A stretch of DNA of 64,000 bases, from contig CADAWC010000014.1 in NCBI GenBank assembly GCA_902791475.1, forward strand, positions 16,494 through 80,493. Reading direction: 5' to 3'. Positions 1 to 7,628 of the stretch are shown here, piece after piece; position 1 is the stretch's first letter; every line of letters starts with the position of its first letter. Source of the DNA: Fibrobacter succinogenes. Lineage in GTDB: Bacteria > Fibrobacterota > Fibrobacteria > Fibrobacterales > Fibrobacteraceae. Position numbers and translations under genes: made by a program. The notes beneath the pieces are model-generated. The model was not told where the DNA came from. It was given only the letters and a program-made list of their open reading frames with translations, and made no database searches.

Positions 1-721
1 GGATGGTCGTTGGCCAATCCAAGAGTTCGATAGTCGCCTGGATTTTCTTCTTGTCGTAATTACGTCCGAAGGAGTTCGCGAGCGTCTTGCGTTTTTGCGT
101 GAATGCAGTGCGGACAAAGTCAAAGAATCCGTCGGGCGCCTGGAGGGCATCTTCGCGCGGTGTCAAAAGCATCGTGGCGCTATCGACATTCGGCTTTGGC
201 GTAAAATGCTCTGGCCCGATCTTGCGCAAAATTTGTGTATTTGCAAAAGCAGAAACGAGCACGGATAGGCTCCCATAATTGCTGGAACAGGGCTCAGCGC
301 AAATGCGTTCGGCGACTTCGAGCTGCACCATTCCCATAAAGCCTTTGGTCAAGTGCAAACGCGGCATAAGCCCTGCGATAATGGCTGTACTTACGTTGTA
401 TGGTAAGTTGCCGGTAACCCACGGTTTTGCGTGTGCATCCAAAAACGCCTGCAAGTCAAACTTCAAAAAGTCGATGTTGACAATGTTGAAGTTTTTGTAG
501 TCCTTGAATTTTTCGTTCAAGACTTCAACGCACTGCTCGTCAATTTCGACAGCGGTAAGTTCTAGCCCGCGGTTGAGAAGGTGTTCGGTGAGTGCGCCGT
601 GTCCCGGCCCGATTTCAAGAACGAATTCGCCTGCTTCGGCGGGCAAATCGCCTGCGATGGCAGTGGCGGTTTCGACATCCAAAAAGTTCTGTCCGAATTT
701 GCGGCGGCGTGCTCTATCCAT
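1..721 (-). CDS. ksgA: 16S rRNA (adenine1518/1519-N6)-dimethyltransferase, 3' end cut by window
   Basis: KsgA/RsmA dimethylates two adjacent adenines in the 3' terminal hairpin of 16S rRNA with SAM during late 30S assembly. Reading the minus strand from the ATG at 721 gives the family's opening (RRRKFGQNFL), the SAM-binding motif EIGPGHGALTEH near residue 38, and the catalytic GNLPYNVST motif near residue 100. About 240 codons are present without a stop, and the last ones (LLDWPTTI) run off the window, so only a short C-terminal stretch is missing. There is no Shine-Dalgarno. Instead TATATT ends 7 nt before the ATG, so the message is probably leaderless. The match to the family is strong. Confidence 0.93.
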   Translation of the reverse strand, partial: MDRARRRKFGQNFLDVETATAIAGDLPAEAGEFVLEIGPGHGALTEHLLNRGLELTAVEIDEQCVEVLNEKFKDYKNFNIVNIDFLKFDLQAFLDAHAKPWVTGNLPYNVSTAIIAGLMPRLHLTKGFMGMVQLEVAERICAEPCSSNYGSLSVLVSAFANTQILRKIGPEHFTPKPNVDSATMLLTPREDALQAPDGFFDFVRTAFTQKRKTLANSFGRNYDKKKIQATIELLDWPTTI

Positions 722-728
722 GACGGGG

Positions 729-734
729 AATATA
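729..734 (-). promoter_or_regulatory. -10 box of ksgA, leaderless arrangement
   Basis: On the minus strand TATATT is followed by seven bases and then the ksgA ATG. A transcript starting 6-7 nt after this box would begin at or next to the A of the start codon. The same geometry precedes several other genes in this window. No clear -35 match was seen. Confidence 0.5.
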
Positions 735-780
735 GAAATTGATGCGGGTGTGTTAGACTTGCAAAAATTGAAAGCTTGAT

Positions 781-802
781 TTTTGACAGTAAAGTGTCAA
801 AA
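781..802. promoter_or_regulatory. perfect 8-bp inverted repeat, possible operator
   Basis: TTTTGACA and TGTCAAAA are exact reverse complements separated by six bases (789-794). The palindrome lies between the ksgA promoter and the TATATT box of the small downstream reading frame, where a dimeric repressor could act on either. It does not look like a terminator, because no T-run follows on the plus strand. No cognate regulator can be named. Confidence 0.4.
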
Positions 803-822
803 TTGAAATGTATATTCAAAGT

Positions 823-882
823 ATGTGTTCTCTATTCTTTGCTGTTATTATCACTATGCTCCTCTATTTCTTTTACTGCTGA
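823..882 (+). CDS. possible 19-residue hydrophobic peptide
   Basis: A short reading frame encodes MCSLFFAVIITMLLYFFYC, almost entirely hydrophobic and long enough to span a membrane once. TATATT (811-816) lies six bases before the ATG, the geometry seen at other apparently leaderless genes here, and a perfect palindrome lies just upstream. Size and composition resemble type I toxin peptides of the Ibs kind, but no antisense RNA or homologue can be shown from sequence alone. It may be a chance frame in an otherwise gene-free 309-base gap between ksgA and the phosphohexomutase. Confidence 0.3.
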   Translation: MCSLFFAVIITMLLYFFYC

Positions 883-984
883 AATGAGGGTCTCTTGATA
901 TTATGCGGTTTTTAGTATCTTTTACCTTGTAAAACAATTAGCGGTTTGGCGGTACGTTAGTATTTTGCGTTTTAAAATCAACAG

Positions 985-1020
985 TCCTAACCACTAGCCA
1001 CTAACCACTAATCACTAAAC
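985..1020. repeat. short tandem CCACTAA-type repeat
   Basis: Four near copies of a 7-8 base unit (CCACTAG, CCACTAA, CCACTAA, TCACTAA) stand directly before the ribosome-binding site of the next gene. Similar TTAGT-rich low-complexity runs occur in other gaps of this window (13617-13660, 30766-30810, 40970-41003), so this is probably a genus-specific intergenic filler. Confidence 0.5.
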
Positions 1021-1030
1021 AGAGGTTTTT

Positions 1031-2551
1031 ATGTCCGTTGCAATGCAAGATGTGATGAAACAGTCCGGGGTGGCGTTTGGTACGAGTGGTGCCCGCGGTC
1101 TCGTGAGCGCTATGACCGACCGTGTGTGCTATGTGTATGCACGTTCTTTTATCAAGTACTGCGAAGCGTCTTACAAGTGCGAACACACGATTGCGATTGC
1201 GGGTGACTTGCGTCCGAGTACGGAACGCATCTTGAAGTCGCTCGTGCAGGCTGGCGCCGATGCAAACTGGAAGGTGATTTACTGCGGCCGCATCCCGAGC
1301 CCGGCGATTGCCATGTACGGCATCGACAAGCATTTGCCGACCATCATGGTGACGGGTAGCCACATCCCGGCAGACCGCAACGGTATCAAGTTCAACCATC
1401 CGAATGGCGAAATCACGAAGGCCGATGAACAGGGAATCGTGTCGCAGTCGGTCGATTTTGACGAAGCGCTTTTCGGTGCGGATGGCATGTTGAAGAATGC
1501 GCCGGAACTCCCGGCGGTCGAGGCGGAAGCCGAAGAAAATTATTGCAAGCGTTACCCGGACTTTTTCGGTAGCGATGCTTTGCATGGCCTCACGATTGGC
1601 GTTTACCAGCATTCTGCTGTAGGCCGCGACATTGTGGTGAAGGTTCTCGAAAGCCTCGGTGCAACGGTCAAGCCGTTTGGCCGTAGCGATGTGTTTGTGC
1701 CGGTCGATACCGAAGCTATCCGCAAGGAAGACGAAGAGCTTGCCCGTGAGTTTACGCACAAGGATTACGTGGATGCCGTGTTCAGCACGGATGGCGATTC
1801 TGACCGTCCGCTTTTGGCTGATGACGTGGGCATGTGGCTCCGTGGCGACGTGCTTGGCATTTTGGCCGCACAGTCTCTTGGCATCAAGCGCATTGCGACT
1901 CCGGTGAGCTGCAACACTTCGCTTGAAAAGTCTGGCAGTTTTGAAAAGATTTGCCGCACGCGTATCGGTAGCCCGTACGTGATTGCTGGCATGGAAAGCC
2001 TGGTCGATGCAAACGACAAGAGCCTCACGGTTGCAGGTTACGAAGCCAACGGCGGCTTTTTGCTCGAAACGGATTTGACGCTCGATGGCCGCACGCTCAA
2101 GGCTCTCCCGACGCGTGACGCTCTCCTCCCGATGATTGCCGTGATGGTGATGGTCCGCAAGGAACGCATGTGCGTTGTGGATTTGCTCCGCAAGTTGCCC
2201 AAGCGCTTTACCGTGAGCGACCGCCTCAAGGAATTCCCGACCGAAAAGTCGAAAGCAAAGCTCGCTGAAATCCGCGAAAAGAATCTCGGCGAAAAGCTAT
2301 TCGGCGCTCTCGCTGCAAAGCCCTCGAAGTTTGCAAAGAACGGTTCTGCGCCGAAAGCGTTCCAGGGCAAGATGGTTTCTTTGAACGAGGTCGATGGTTA
2401 CCGCATGGAATTTGATTCCGGCGACATCATCCACTTGCGCCCGAGCGGAAACGCTCCGGAATTCCGCTGCTACGTGGAAACGGAAGGCAAGGAACGCAGT
2501 GCAGAACTCCTCGCGGACTGCCTCAAGATTATGGAAGGTTGGCGCGTTTAG
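1031..2551 (+). CDS. phosphohexomutase (phosphomannomutase/phosphoglucomutase family)
   Basis: Members of the alpha-D-phosphohexomutase superfamily move phosphate between C6 and C1 of a hexose, supplying sugar-1-phosphates for nucleotide sugars. The 506-residue protein has the substrate loop FGTSGARG at residues 16-23, the active-site serine in TGSHIPADRNG (Ser110), the metal-binding DGDSDR at 254-259, and the C-terminal phosphate-binding loop RPSGNAPEFR. All four functional regions are intact and the length is typical. AGAGG sits seven bases before the ATG. Whether mannose, glucose or glucosamine phosphate is the substrate cannot be told from these motifs. It stands alone, between ksgA on the other strand and an outer-membrane protein. 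Confidence 0.85.
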   Translation: MSVAMQDVMKQSGVAFGTSGARGLVSAMTDRVCYVYARSFIKYCEASYKCEHTIAIAGDLRPSTERILKSLVQAGADANWKVIYCGRIPSPAIAMYGIDKHLPTIMVTGSHIPADRNGIKFNHPNGEITKADEQGIVSQSVDFDEALFGADGMLKNAPELPAVEAEAEENYCKRYPDFFGSDALHGLTIGVYQHSAVGRDIVVKVLESLGATVKPFGRSDVFVPVDTEAIRKEDEELAREFTHKDYVDAVFSTDGDSDRPLLADDVGMWLRGDVLGILAAQSLGIKRIATPVSCNTSLEKSGSFEKICRTRIGSPYVIAGMESLVDANDKSLTVAGYEANGGFLLETDLTLDGRTLKALPTRDALLPMIAVMVMVRKERMCVVDLLRKLPKRFTVSDRLKEFPTEKSKAKLAEIREKNLGEKLFGALAAKPSKFAKNGSAPKAFQGKMVSLNEVDGYRMEFDSGDIIHLRPSGNAPEFRCYVETEGKERSAELLADCLKIMEGWRV

Positions 2552-2570
2552 TGCCTGCGGCACAGTTCCA

Positions 2571-2645
2571 AGTTCTAAGTTACTAGTTACTAGGATTCTT
2601 GATATGAAATTTTCTAGTAACTATTAACTAGTATCTAGTAACTAA
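2571..2645. repeat. palindromic TAGTAAC-rich intergenic element, copy 1
   Basis: Arms rich in CTAGTAACTA are mutually complementary and flank a unique core of about 21 bases (2593-2614). A second copy at 59120-59196 has the same arms, but its core is the reverse complement of this one with a few mismatches. The element fills the gap between two plus-strand genes and could fold into a long hairpin. Confidence 0.6.
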
Positions 2646-2687
2646 GCTCTATCGGTTGCCTCCTATTTTTTGTATCTTATTAATCGT

Positions 2688-3602
2688 ATGTTCAAAAAGC
2701 TTATTTCGTTTGCACTGACTGTTGGTTCCCTCGCGTTTGCAGGGGAGTATTGGCATTTGGACCCGGGCGGTGTGACGATGAAGTTCCTTGCGATGCAGGT
2801 TTCGCCGCGTGCGGCTGCGCTCTCGGGTGCAGGCGTTGCTGATCCCGGTCGCGTGTCCGAAATTTCGCGCAATCCACTTGCGATGAGCGTTGCAAACGAA
2901 GCGGAATTTGGACTCAGTCAGGTGATTTTTGGCGAGGGTGGTGCCGATAACTTTGTTTCGGCATACTACGGACTCCCGATTGGCGAAAAATACACGCTAG
3001 GGCTTGCGGTTGACTTTTTGGGTTACGATGATATTGAAGGTCGCGACGAGGACGGTCTCAAGACTTCGAAATATGGCTCTTACGCCTGGTCGCTTTTAGC
3101 CGGTTTCGGTAGCCGTTCCAAGATTTTCAACTGGGCGGCTTCGGCACGTTTTGCGACGCAGACGATTGATGATGAAACTGGATTTCTGTTCTCGGTCGAT
3201 GCGGGTGGCTCTTTCCGCGTGAATGAGTATTTATCATTCGGTGCGAACTTCACGAATCTCGGTTTTGCAAGCAAGTATGAATCTGAGAAAGAAGCGGCTC
3301 CGCTTGCACTCCAGGCGGGCGTGACGGGATTCATCCCGATTCTTGACCGCTGGATGGTGCATTTGTCTGTAGATGCGTACCGCCGTGCCGATACAAAGGC
3401 TCAGGTCTTGATTGGCGGCGAAGTGGTCTACTTCGACATGCTTTCGTTCCGCATGGGCTATGCAATCCGCCCGGATACCGAAGATGCAGTTAGTGGCGGT
3501 CTCGGTGTGACGTTTGGCATGATCGTGTTTGACTACGCTTATAGCCCGCGCCCGGCGTTTGAAGGCGGCAACCATTACATCGCCGTCGGCGTGAAGTTCT
3601 AA
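2688..3602 (+). CDS. PorV/UPF0164-like outer-membrane beta-barrel protein
   Basis: The protein of about 304 residues begins with a signal peptide (MFKKLISFALTVGSLAFA) and continues as alternating beta-strands ending in a typical outer-membrane C-terminus (IAVGVKF). The early motif SPRAAALSGAGVADPG followed by an N-P-L segment matches the PorV/PorQ-UPF0164 group, small FadL-like barrels that in Bacteroidota assist protein secretion. I chose the ATG at 2688. A TTG 18 bases upstream would put extra residues before the signal peptide. There is no Shine-Dalgarno, and TATCTT lies nine bases upstream. Family assignment is moderate, and a secretion role is inference from the family. Confidence 0.7.
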   Translation: MFKKLISFALTVGSLAFAGEYWHLDPGGVTMKFLAMQVSPRAAALSGAGVADPGRVSEISRNPLAMSVANEAEFGLSQVIFGEGGADNFVSAYYGLPIGEKYTLGLAVDFLGYDDIEGRDEDGLKTSKYGSYAWSLLAGFGSRSKIFNWAASARFATQTIDDETGFLFSVDAGGSFRVNEYLSFGANFTNLGFASKYESEKEAAPLALQAGVTGFIPILDRWMVHLSVDAYRRADTKAQVLIGGEVVYFDMLSFRMGYAIRPDTEDAVSGGLGVTFGMIVFDYAYSPRPAFEGGNHYIAVGVKF

Positions 3603-3628
3603 TTCTTTCCCGTTCTGATTAGGCTTGC

Positions 3629-4573
3629 TCAAGCTTCAATCGGGCGGTTCAATTTTTCGCACGAGTTCCATTCGCGGAGCTCGTGCTTTTTTATTTGGTA
3701 GCACAGGCATCCGCGGCTGATTTTGAGCGCTTTGGCGGCTCTGCTTTTATTCCCATTGTGTTCGTATAGCGCTTTTTGAATAAATTGCCAATTCGGTGCC
3801 GAGGCTCGTGTGTTGCAGTACGTGTAGTGTTCATCGATATCGTTTATCGTCTGGTGCGAAAATTCTTCGGAGAGGATTTCTTCAAGCGATATTTCGTGTT
3901 GCCTTAATAGTGCGTAGCGCTGGAGGACGTTTTTCAGCTGGCGGATATTGCCCGGCCAATCGTATCTGGAAAGCGCCCTGATTTCCCATTTGCGGAGCAG
4001 GAGTTGAACGGCAAAAGTCCTTGCTGTGATATCGTTCCAAATGGCTGTGGCGATGTCGGCGAAGTCGTCCCGGTTGCGGAGCGGCGGGATCACGATGGGG
4101 AAGGCGTTCAGCCTGAAGAACAGGTCCTTGCGGAAGTTCCCGCTGTGGATTTCGTTTTGCAAGTTGCGGTTTGTGGCGCATATAAGCCTGAAGTCGACCG
4201 GTTCGTTTTGCGTGGCGCCGAGCGGGAGCACGGAATGTTCCTGCAAGATGCGTAAAAGCTTGCTCTGCATGTCGAATGGCATTTCGCCGATTTCGTCGAG
4301 GAATAGCGTGCCGCCGTTTGCCGCCTGCACAATGCCTTGGTGATCGCTTGCGGCTCCGGTGTAAGAGCCTTTTTTGGCGCCTTCTAGAAGGCTCTCGGCG
4401 AGGTTACGTGCAATGGCTCCGCAGTTGAGTGCTACGAATGGCCCCTCGCTTCGTGGGCTGTGTTCATGGATAAACCTAGCGGCGATTTCCTTGCCGACTC
4501 CCGATTCTCCCTGCAACAGTACGGGAATGTTCGATTTGGCGGCGATAAGCATCAATTGTTCGTGTTTTTTCAT
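3629..4573 (-). CDS. sigma-54-dependent transcription activator without receiver domain
   Basis: This 314-residue protein is an AAA+ enhancer-binding domain followed by a Fis-type helix-turn-helix. Walker A is GESGVGKE (22-29), the sigma-54 contact loop reads KGSYTGA (68-74) where GAFTGA is usual, and Walker B is GGTLFLDEIGEM (88-99). The arginine-finger region and DWPGNIRQLKN follow, and the C-terminus has NGNKSRAAKALKISRGCL. There is no N-terminal receiver, GAF or PAS domain, so control must be by expression, a partner, or constitutive. An AAGG stands just before the ATG. The target genes are not evident. It converges on the PorV-like gene with 26 bases between their stops. Confidence 0.85.
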   Translation of the reverse strand: MKKHEQLMLIAAKSNIPVLLQGESGVGKEIAARFIHEHSPRSEGPFVALNCGAIARNLAESLLEGAKKGSYTGAASDHQGIVQAANGGTLFLDEIGEMPFDMQSKLLRILQEHSVLPLGATQNEPVDFRLICATNRNLQNEIHSGNFRKDLFFRLNAFPIVIPPLRNRDDFADIATAIWNDITARTFAVQLLLRKWEIRALSRYDWPGNIRQLKNVLQRYALLRQHEISLEEILSEEFSHQTINDIDEHYTYCNTRASAPNWQFIQKALYEHNGNKSRAAKALKISRGCLCYQIKKHELREWNSCEKLNRPIEA

Positions 4574-4654
4574 AGACCTTCAAAGTTTTATTTGAGGTGG
4601 CTCTACTATATAACACGCTTTTTTTCGCCAAATTGTTCGGTAAAATTTTGTTTA

Positions 4655-4680
4655 AATAAAAGGCCCCTTATGGGGCCATT
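4655..4680 (-). terminator. rho-independent terminator of the lipoprotein gene
   Basis: GGCCCC (4662-4667) and GGGGCC (4672-4677) form a six-pair GC stem with a four-base loop. On the minus strand it is followed by TTTTATTT. It lies about 70 bases past the stop of the minus-strand lipoprotein gene at 4751-5785. Confidence 0.8.
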
Positions 4681-4750
4681 GTAATTAATTTTCGATGAAC
4701 ATCAGCGACTTTTGGATGAGATGTTCCACGTGAGCATTGTAATCGGCCTT

Positions 4751-5785
4751 TTATGGATTTGCTTTTTTAACAAGGCTTGGGGCGGGAACATTCGTGATGG
4801 GTAATGCGATGCCGCTGAGGCATTCCTGGAACTTTTCGTGGTCGGTGTTTTTGTACCTCGAAACGTAGAAGAGCTTGTTGCCATCTTCGTCTTCGTCATC
4901 ATAGACCGTAAAATATTCAAGATTTTCTGTTTTGCAGAGGTTTTCGTCTACCGTCTTGTAGATGGCGTAACTGCTGCAGGTGGTGGTGCCGTCGGTCACT
5001 TCGAGTTTTACTTCTCGGTTGGTGCGTCCGGTGTAGTGGAGGGTTGTTTCTGCTTTCTTGACGGTTACGGTGTATGTCTTGTCACCAATTTTGAAGGTTT
5101 GGTTTGTCTTGGTGCCTTCGATAATTTGAACCCCATTTTGTTCAATGCTTCTCGCAATGCTGCTGGCTTGGTCTTTGTTGTCCATGACATAGATGACATC
5201 GTCCATGTGGCTTCGGCGGGCGAGATAACCATACAATTCCACCATAAAGCTGGATTCCATGTAGCCTCTTTCCTGTTCATCGGCAACGTAAAGATCCATG
5301 TGGTATTCGACCTGGATTGTCACTTTTCCTGGAGAGTAAGTGTAGGTTCGAGTCTCGTAACGGGTGTTTGTGGAACGTTCTTGTTCGCCTGTTTTTCGAT
5401 TGCGTCCAATGCCGGTATAGACCCAGCTCCCGTAAATGTTACCTGCTGTGCCACCCACGTACAGTTTGCCGTAGTTGTCGGCTCCACCTTCGTAATAATC
5501 GTAGAGGACTAGCGTATCGCCGATGAATTCGTACTGGGAAGAATCCGTTACGGCGTCTTTTTGTAGAGTCTTCCAAATCAAATTTTCGTTTTCTAGATCG
5601 CAGCGGTTGCCGTGAACGTTATTGAATGTTGTTACCAGCAGGTGTTGCGATTCATCGACGTAAAGGATTCCTGTTCGTGATAATGGGTCGTCGTTGGAAA
5701 CGCTATTGGCGCTTGTCGGATTGTCGTCGCTGCAGGCGGCGATGAGGAATACGAATGCCACCGCCGTAAGCAAGGTGTACTTCAT
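4751..5785 (-). CDS. predicted lipoprotein of unknown function
   Basis: The 344-residue product starts with MKYTLLTAVAFVFLIAAC, a signal sequence with a lipobox whose cysteine is residue 18, followed by a polar Ser/Asn/Asp linker typical of lipoproteins. The rest is rich in beta-prone segments and aromatic residues, with several cysteines. I recognise no domain. AGGAG lies eight bases before the ATG. The gene is monocistronic between a terminator and the divergent lysC. It is probably an envelope protein exposed in the periplasm or at the surface. Confidence 0.8.
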   Translation of the reverse strand: MKYTLLTAVAFVFLIAACSDDNPTSANSVSNDDPLSRTGILYVDESQHLLVTTFNNVHGNRCDLENENLIWKTLQKDAVTDSSQYEFIGDTLVLYDYYEGGADNYGKLYVGGTAGNIYGSWVYTGIGRNRKTGEQERSTNTRYETRTYTYSPGKVTIQVEYHMDLYVADEQERGYMESSFMVELYGYLARRSHMDDVIYVMDNKDQASSIARSIEQNGVQIIEGTKTNQTFKIGDKTYTVTVKKAETTLHYTGRTNREVKLEVTDGTTTCSSYAIYKTVDENLCKTENLEYFTVYDDEDEDGNKLFYVSRYKNTDHEKFQECLSGIALPITNVPAPSLVKKANP

Positions 5786-5888
5786 GATTTTCTCCTTTTT
5801 TTCTTAACACAATTCTTTGTGGGATTGAATATAGCAAATAGGTTTTTTTTAGATGTTGTTTGCCCCCTAGCCAGTCGCATTTTAAATT

Positions 5889-6037
5889 TCTATTATTGCC
5901 CCCGCAACGGTAAAACACCGTCGCAGACATAGACACAATAACCAAGTGGCTGGCCAGATGGGTAGGCTTGGGCACGACAATCGCGAGGAAAGTGGTTGCG
6001 CTCGAAGCCGAGAGGTTTGGTGGCCCAAAGGAATAAC
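5889..6037 (+). promoter_or_regulatory. structured 5' leader of lysC, riboswitch-like
   Basis: A GC-rich stretch of about 140 bases precedes lysC. CGCAAC (5903-5908) can pair with GTTGCG (5995-6000), enclosing a short hairpin ACGGT/ACCGT (5907-5911 with 5917-5921) and a stem CCAAG/CTTGG (5942-5946 with 5967-5971). Downstream, TTTGG and CCAAA can pair right against the AAAGGA ribosome-binding site. A closed multi-branch fold followed by a hairpin at the ribosome-binding site suggests translational control. Lysine, threonine or SAM are plausible effectors for an aspartokinase gene, but I could not match it to a known riboswitch consensus. Confidence 0.45.
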
Positions 6038-7357
6038 ATGTCCAGAATCGTATGTAAGTTCGGTGGCTCCTCTGTCGCCGACGCAGGTCAGTTCAAAAAA
6101 ATCAAGGCCATTGTCGAAAGCGACAAGAACCGCAAAGTCATCGTCGTTTCTGCTCCGGGCAAGCGTAATCCGAAAGAAACCAAACTGACCGACCTCCTCT
6201 ACAGCACCTATGATCTCGCCTCCAAGGGCCTCGATTTCTCCACGCCGTGGAACCTCATCCGCCAGCGCTATGATGAAATCTGCAAGGACCTCGGTCTTGA
6301 AGACAAGCTTACCGAAGACCTCGACAGTCTCGAAGACAAGCTCAAGAACCATCCGGAATCCGTGAGCACAGACTTCCTCGTGAGCCGTGGCGAATTCCTC
6401 TGCGCACGCCTCATGGCAAAGTATCTCGGTGCAAACTTCGTCGATAGCTACCCGCTCATCACTTTTGATGACAAGTACCGCATTGCTCCGAAGACTTACG
6501 AAGAAATTGCAAAGGCTCTCGGCGACGAAAATCAGTTGTACGTATTGCCGGGCTTCTATGGCTCTAACCTCCGTGGCGAAGTGAAGACCTTCAGCCGTGG
6601 CGGTTCCGACATCACGGGCGCTATCCTTGCGAACGGCATTGACGCTGCCAAGTACGAGAACTGGACCGACGTTTCGGGCATGCTCATGGCTGACCCGCGC
6701 ATCGTTGAAAATCCGCTCCCGATCGAATACGTGAGCTACCGCGAAATCCGCGAACTCGCTTACTCCGGTGCAAGCGTGCTCCACGACGAATCCATCGCTC
6801 CGTGCCGCGCCAAGAAGATTCCTATCAACATCCGCAACACGAACCGCCCGGAAGACGCAGGCACTATCATTGGCCCGACTCCGGAAAATGCAAAGCTCCC
6901 GATTACGGGTGTTGCAGGCCGCAAGGGCTTCTCGATGATCTACATCGAAAAGTCCATGATGAACAAGGAAGTTGGCTTTGGCCGCCGCGTGCTCGCCGTG
7001 CTCGAAAGCGAAGGACTTTCCTACGAACTCTGCCCGAGCGCAATTGACTCCATGAGCATCGTCGTGGATTCCAAGGCTCTCGACGCCGTGCAGGACGTTG
7101 TCCTCGAAGACATCACGCAGCAGATGCGTCCGGACCGTATCAAGATTTTCCCGGGCATCGCTCTTATCGCTACCGTGGGTCACGGCATGACGAACAAGAT
7201 CGGTGTCGCTGCAAAGCTCTTTACGGCTCTCGCTGAAAACAAGGTGAACGTCCGCATTATTGACCAGGGTTCTTCCCAGATCAACATCATCACTGGTGTT
7301 GACGAAGCCGATACTGAAAAGGCTATCAAGGCCATCTACGCCGCCTTCGTGAAGTAA
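6038..7357 (+). CDS. lysC: aspartate kinase
   Basis: Aspartokinase phosphorylates aspartate, the first committed step towards lysine, threonine, methionine and diaminopimelate. The 439-residue enzyme has the ATP-binding KFGGSSVADA near the start, the VVSAPGKR strand, the FSRGGSDITGA substrate motif near residue 190, and two C-terminal ACT-type regions (around GRKGFSMIYIEKSMMN and TVGHGMTNKIGVAAK) that normally mediate feedback inhibition. I placed the start at the ATG at 6038, with AAAGGA six bases upstream. An upstream GTG would translate the structured leader. A strong terminator follows, so the gene is monocistronic. Which end product inhibits it cannot be read from sequence. Confidence 0.93.
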   Translation: MSRIVCKFGGSSVADAGQFKKIKAIVESDKNRKVIVVSAPGKRNPKETKLTDLLYSTYDLASKGLDFSTPWNLIRQRYDEICKDLGLEDKLTEDLDSLEDKLKNHPESVSTDFLVSRGEFLCARLMAKYLGANFVDSYPLITFDDKYRIAPKTYEEIAKALGDENQLYVLPGFYGSNLRGEVKTFSRGGSDITGAILANGIDAAKYENWTDVSGMLMADPRIVENPLPIEYVSYREIRELAYSGASVLHDESIAPCRAKKIPINIRNTNRPEDAGTIIGPTPENAKLPITGVAGRKGFSMIYIEKSMMNKEVGFGRRVLAVLESEGLSYELCPSAIDSMSIVVDSKALDAVQDVVLEDITQQMRPDRIKIFPGIALIATVGHGMTNKIGVAAKLFTALAENKVNVRIIDQGSSQINIITGVDEADTEKAIKAIYAAFVK

Positions 7358-7362
7358 AAAAT

Positions 7363-7426
7363 GGCGGGGCACGCCCCGCTTAATATAACGCGCGATTGTC
7401 ATTCCCGCCACTGAGTGGGCACCTCC
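7363..7426. repeat. GC hairpin followed by a REP-like GTCAT palindrome
   Basis: GCGGGGC and GCCCCGC form a tight hairpin (7364-7379). It is followed by GTCATTCCCGCCACTGAGTG and GGCACCTCC, a degenerate member of the GTCAT...CTCC palindrome family found at seven other places in this window. Confidence 0.55.
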
Positions 7427-7443
7427 TTACGCGATTTAAAAAA

Positions 7444-7478
7444 GACGACTCGGAATAAAATTCGGGTCGTTTTTTTTG
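7444..7478 (+). terminator. rho-independent terminator of lysC
   Basis: ACGACTCG and CGGGTCGT pair with one wobble around a nine-base loop and are followed by eight T residues. It isolates lysC from the AT-rich genes downstream. Confidence 0.85.
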
Positions 7479-7628
7479 TGTACCGTATATAATATGCCAT
7501 GATTTATCTTCGTTAGTGAAAATATGTGGAGTATTTTGTATTTTTGTATGTTATACAATGCTTTTAAAGCAATATCTTTTTTTATTGAATTTGAAAAGGT
7601 ATATTTTAGATGAAAGGAGCATGTTATT

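Noticed and set aside
5882..7411. A 509-codon open frame antisense to lysC
   Set aside because: It mirrors lysC exactly, has no recognisable domain, and arises from the codon bias (few stop complements) of the real gene.
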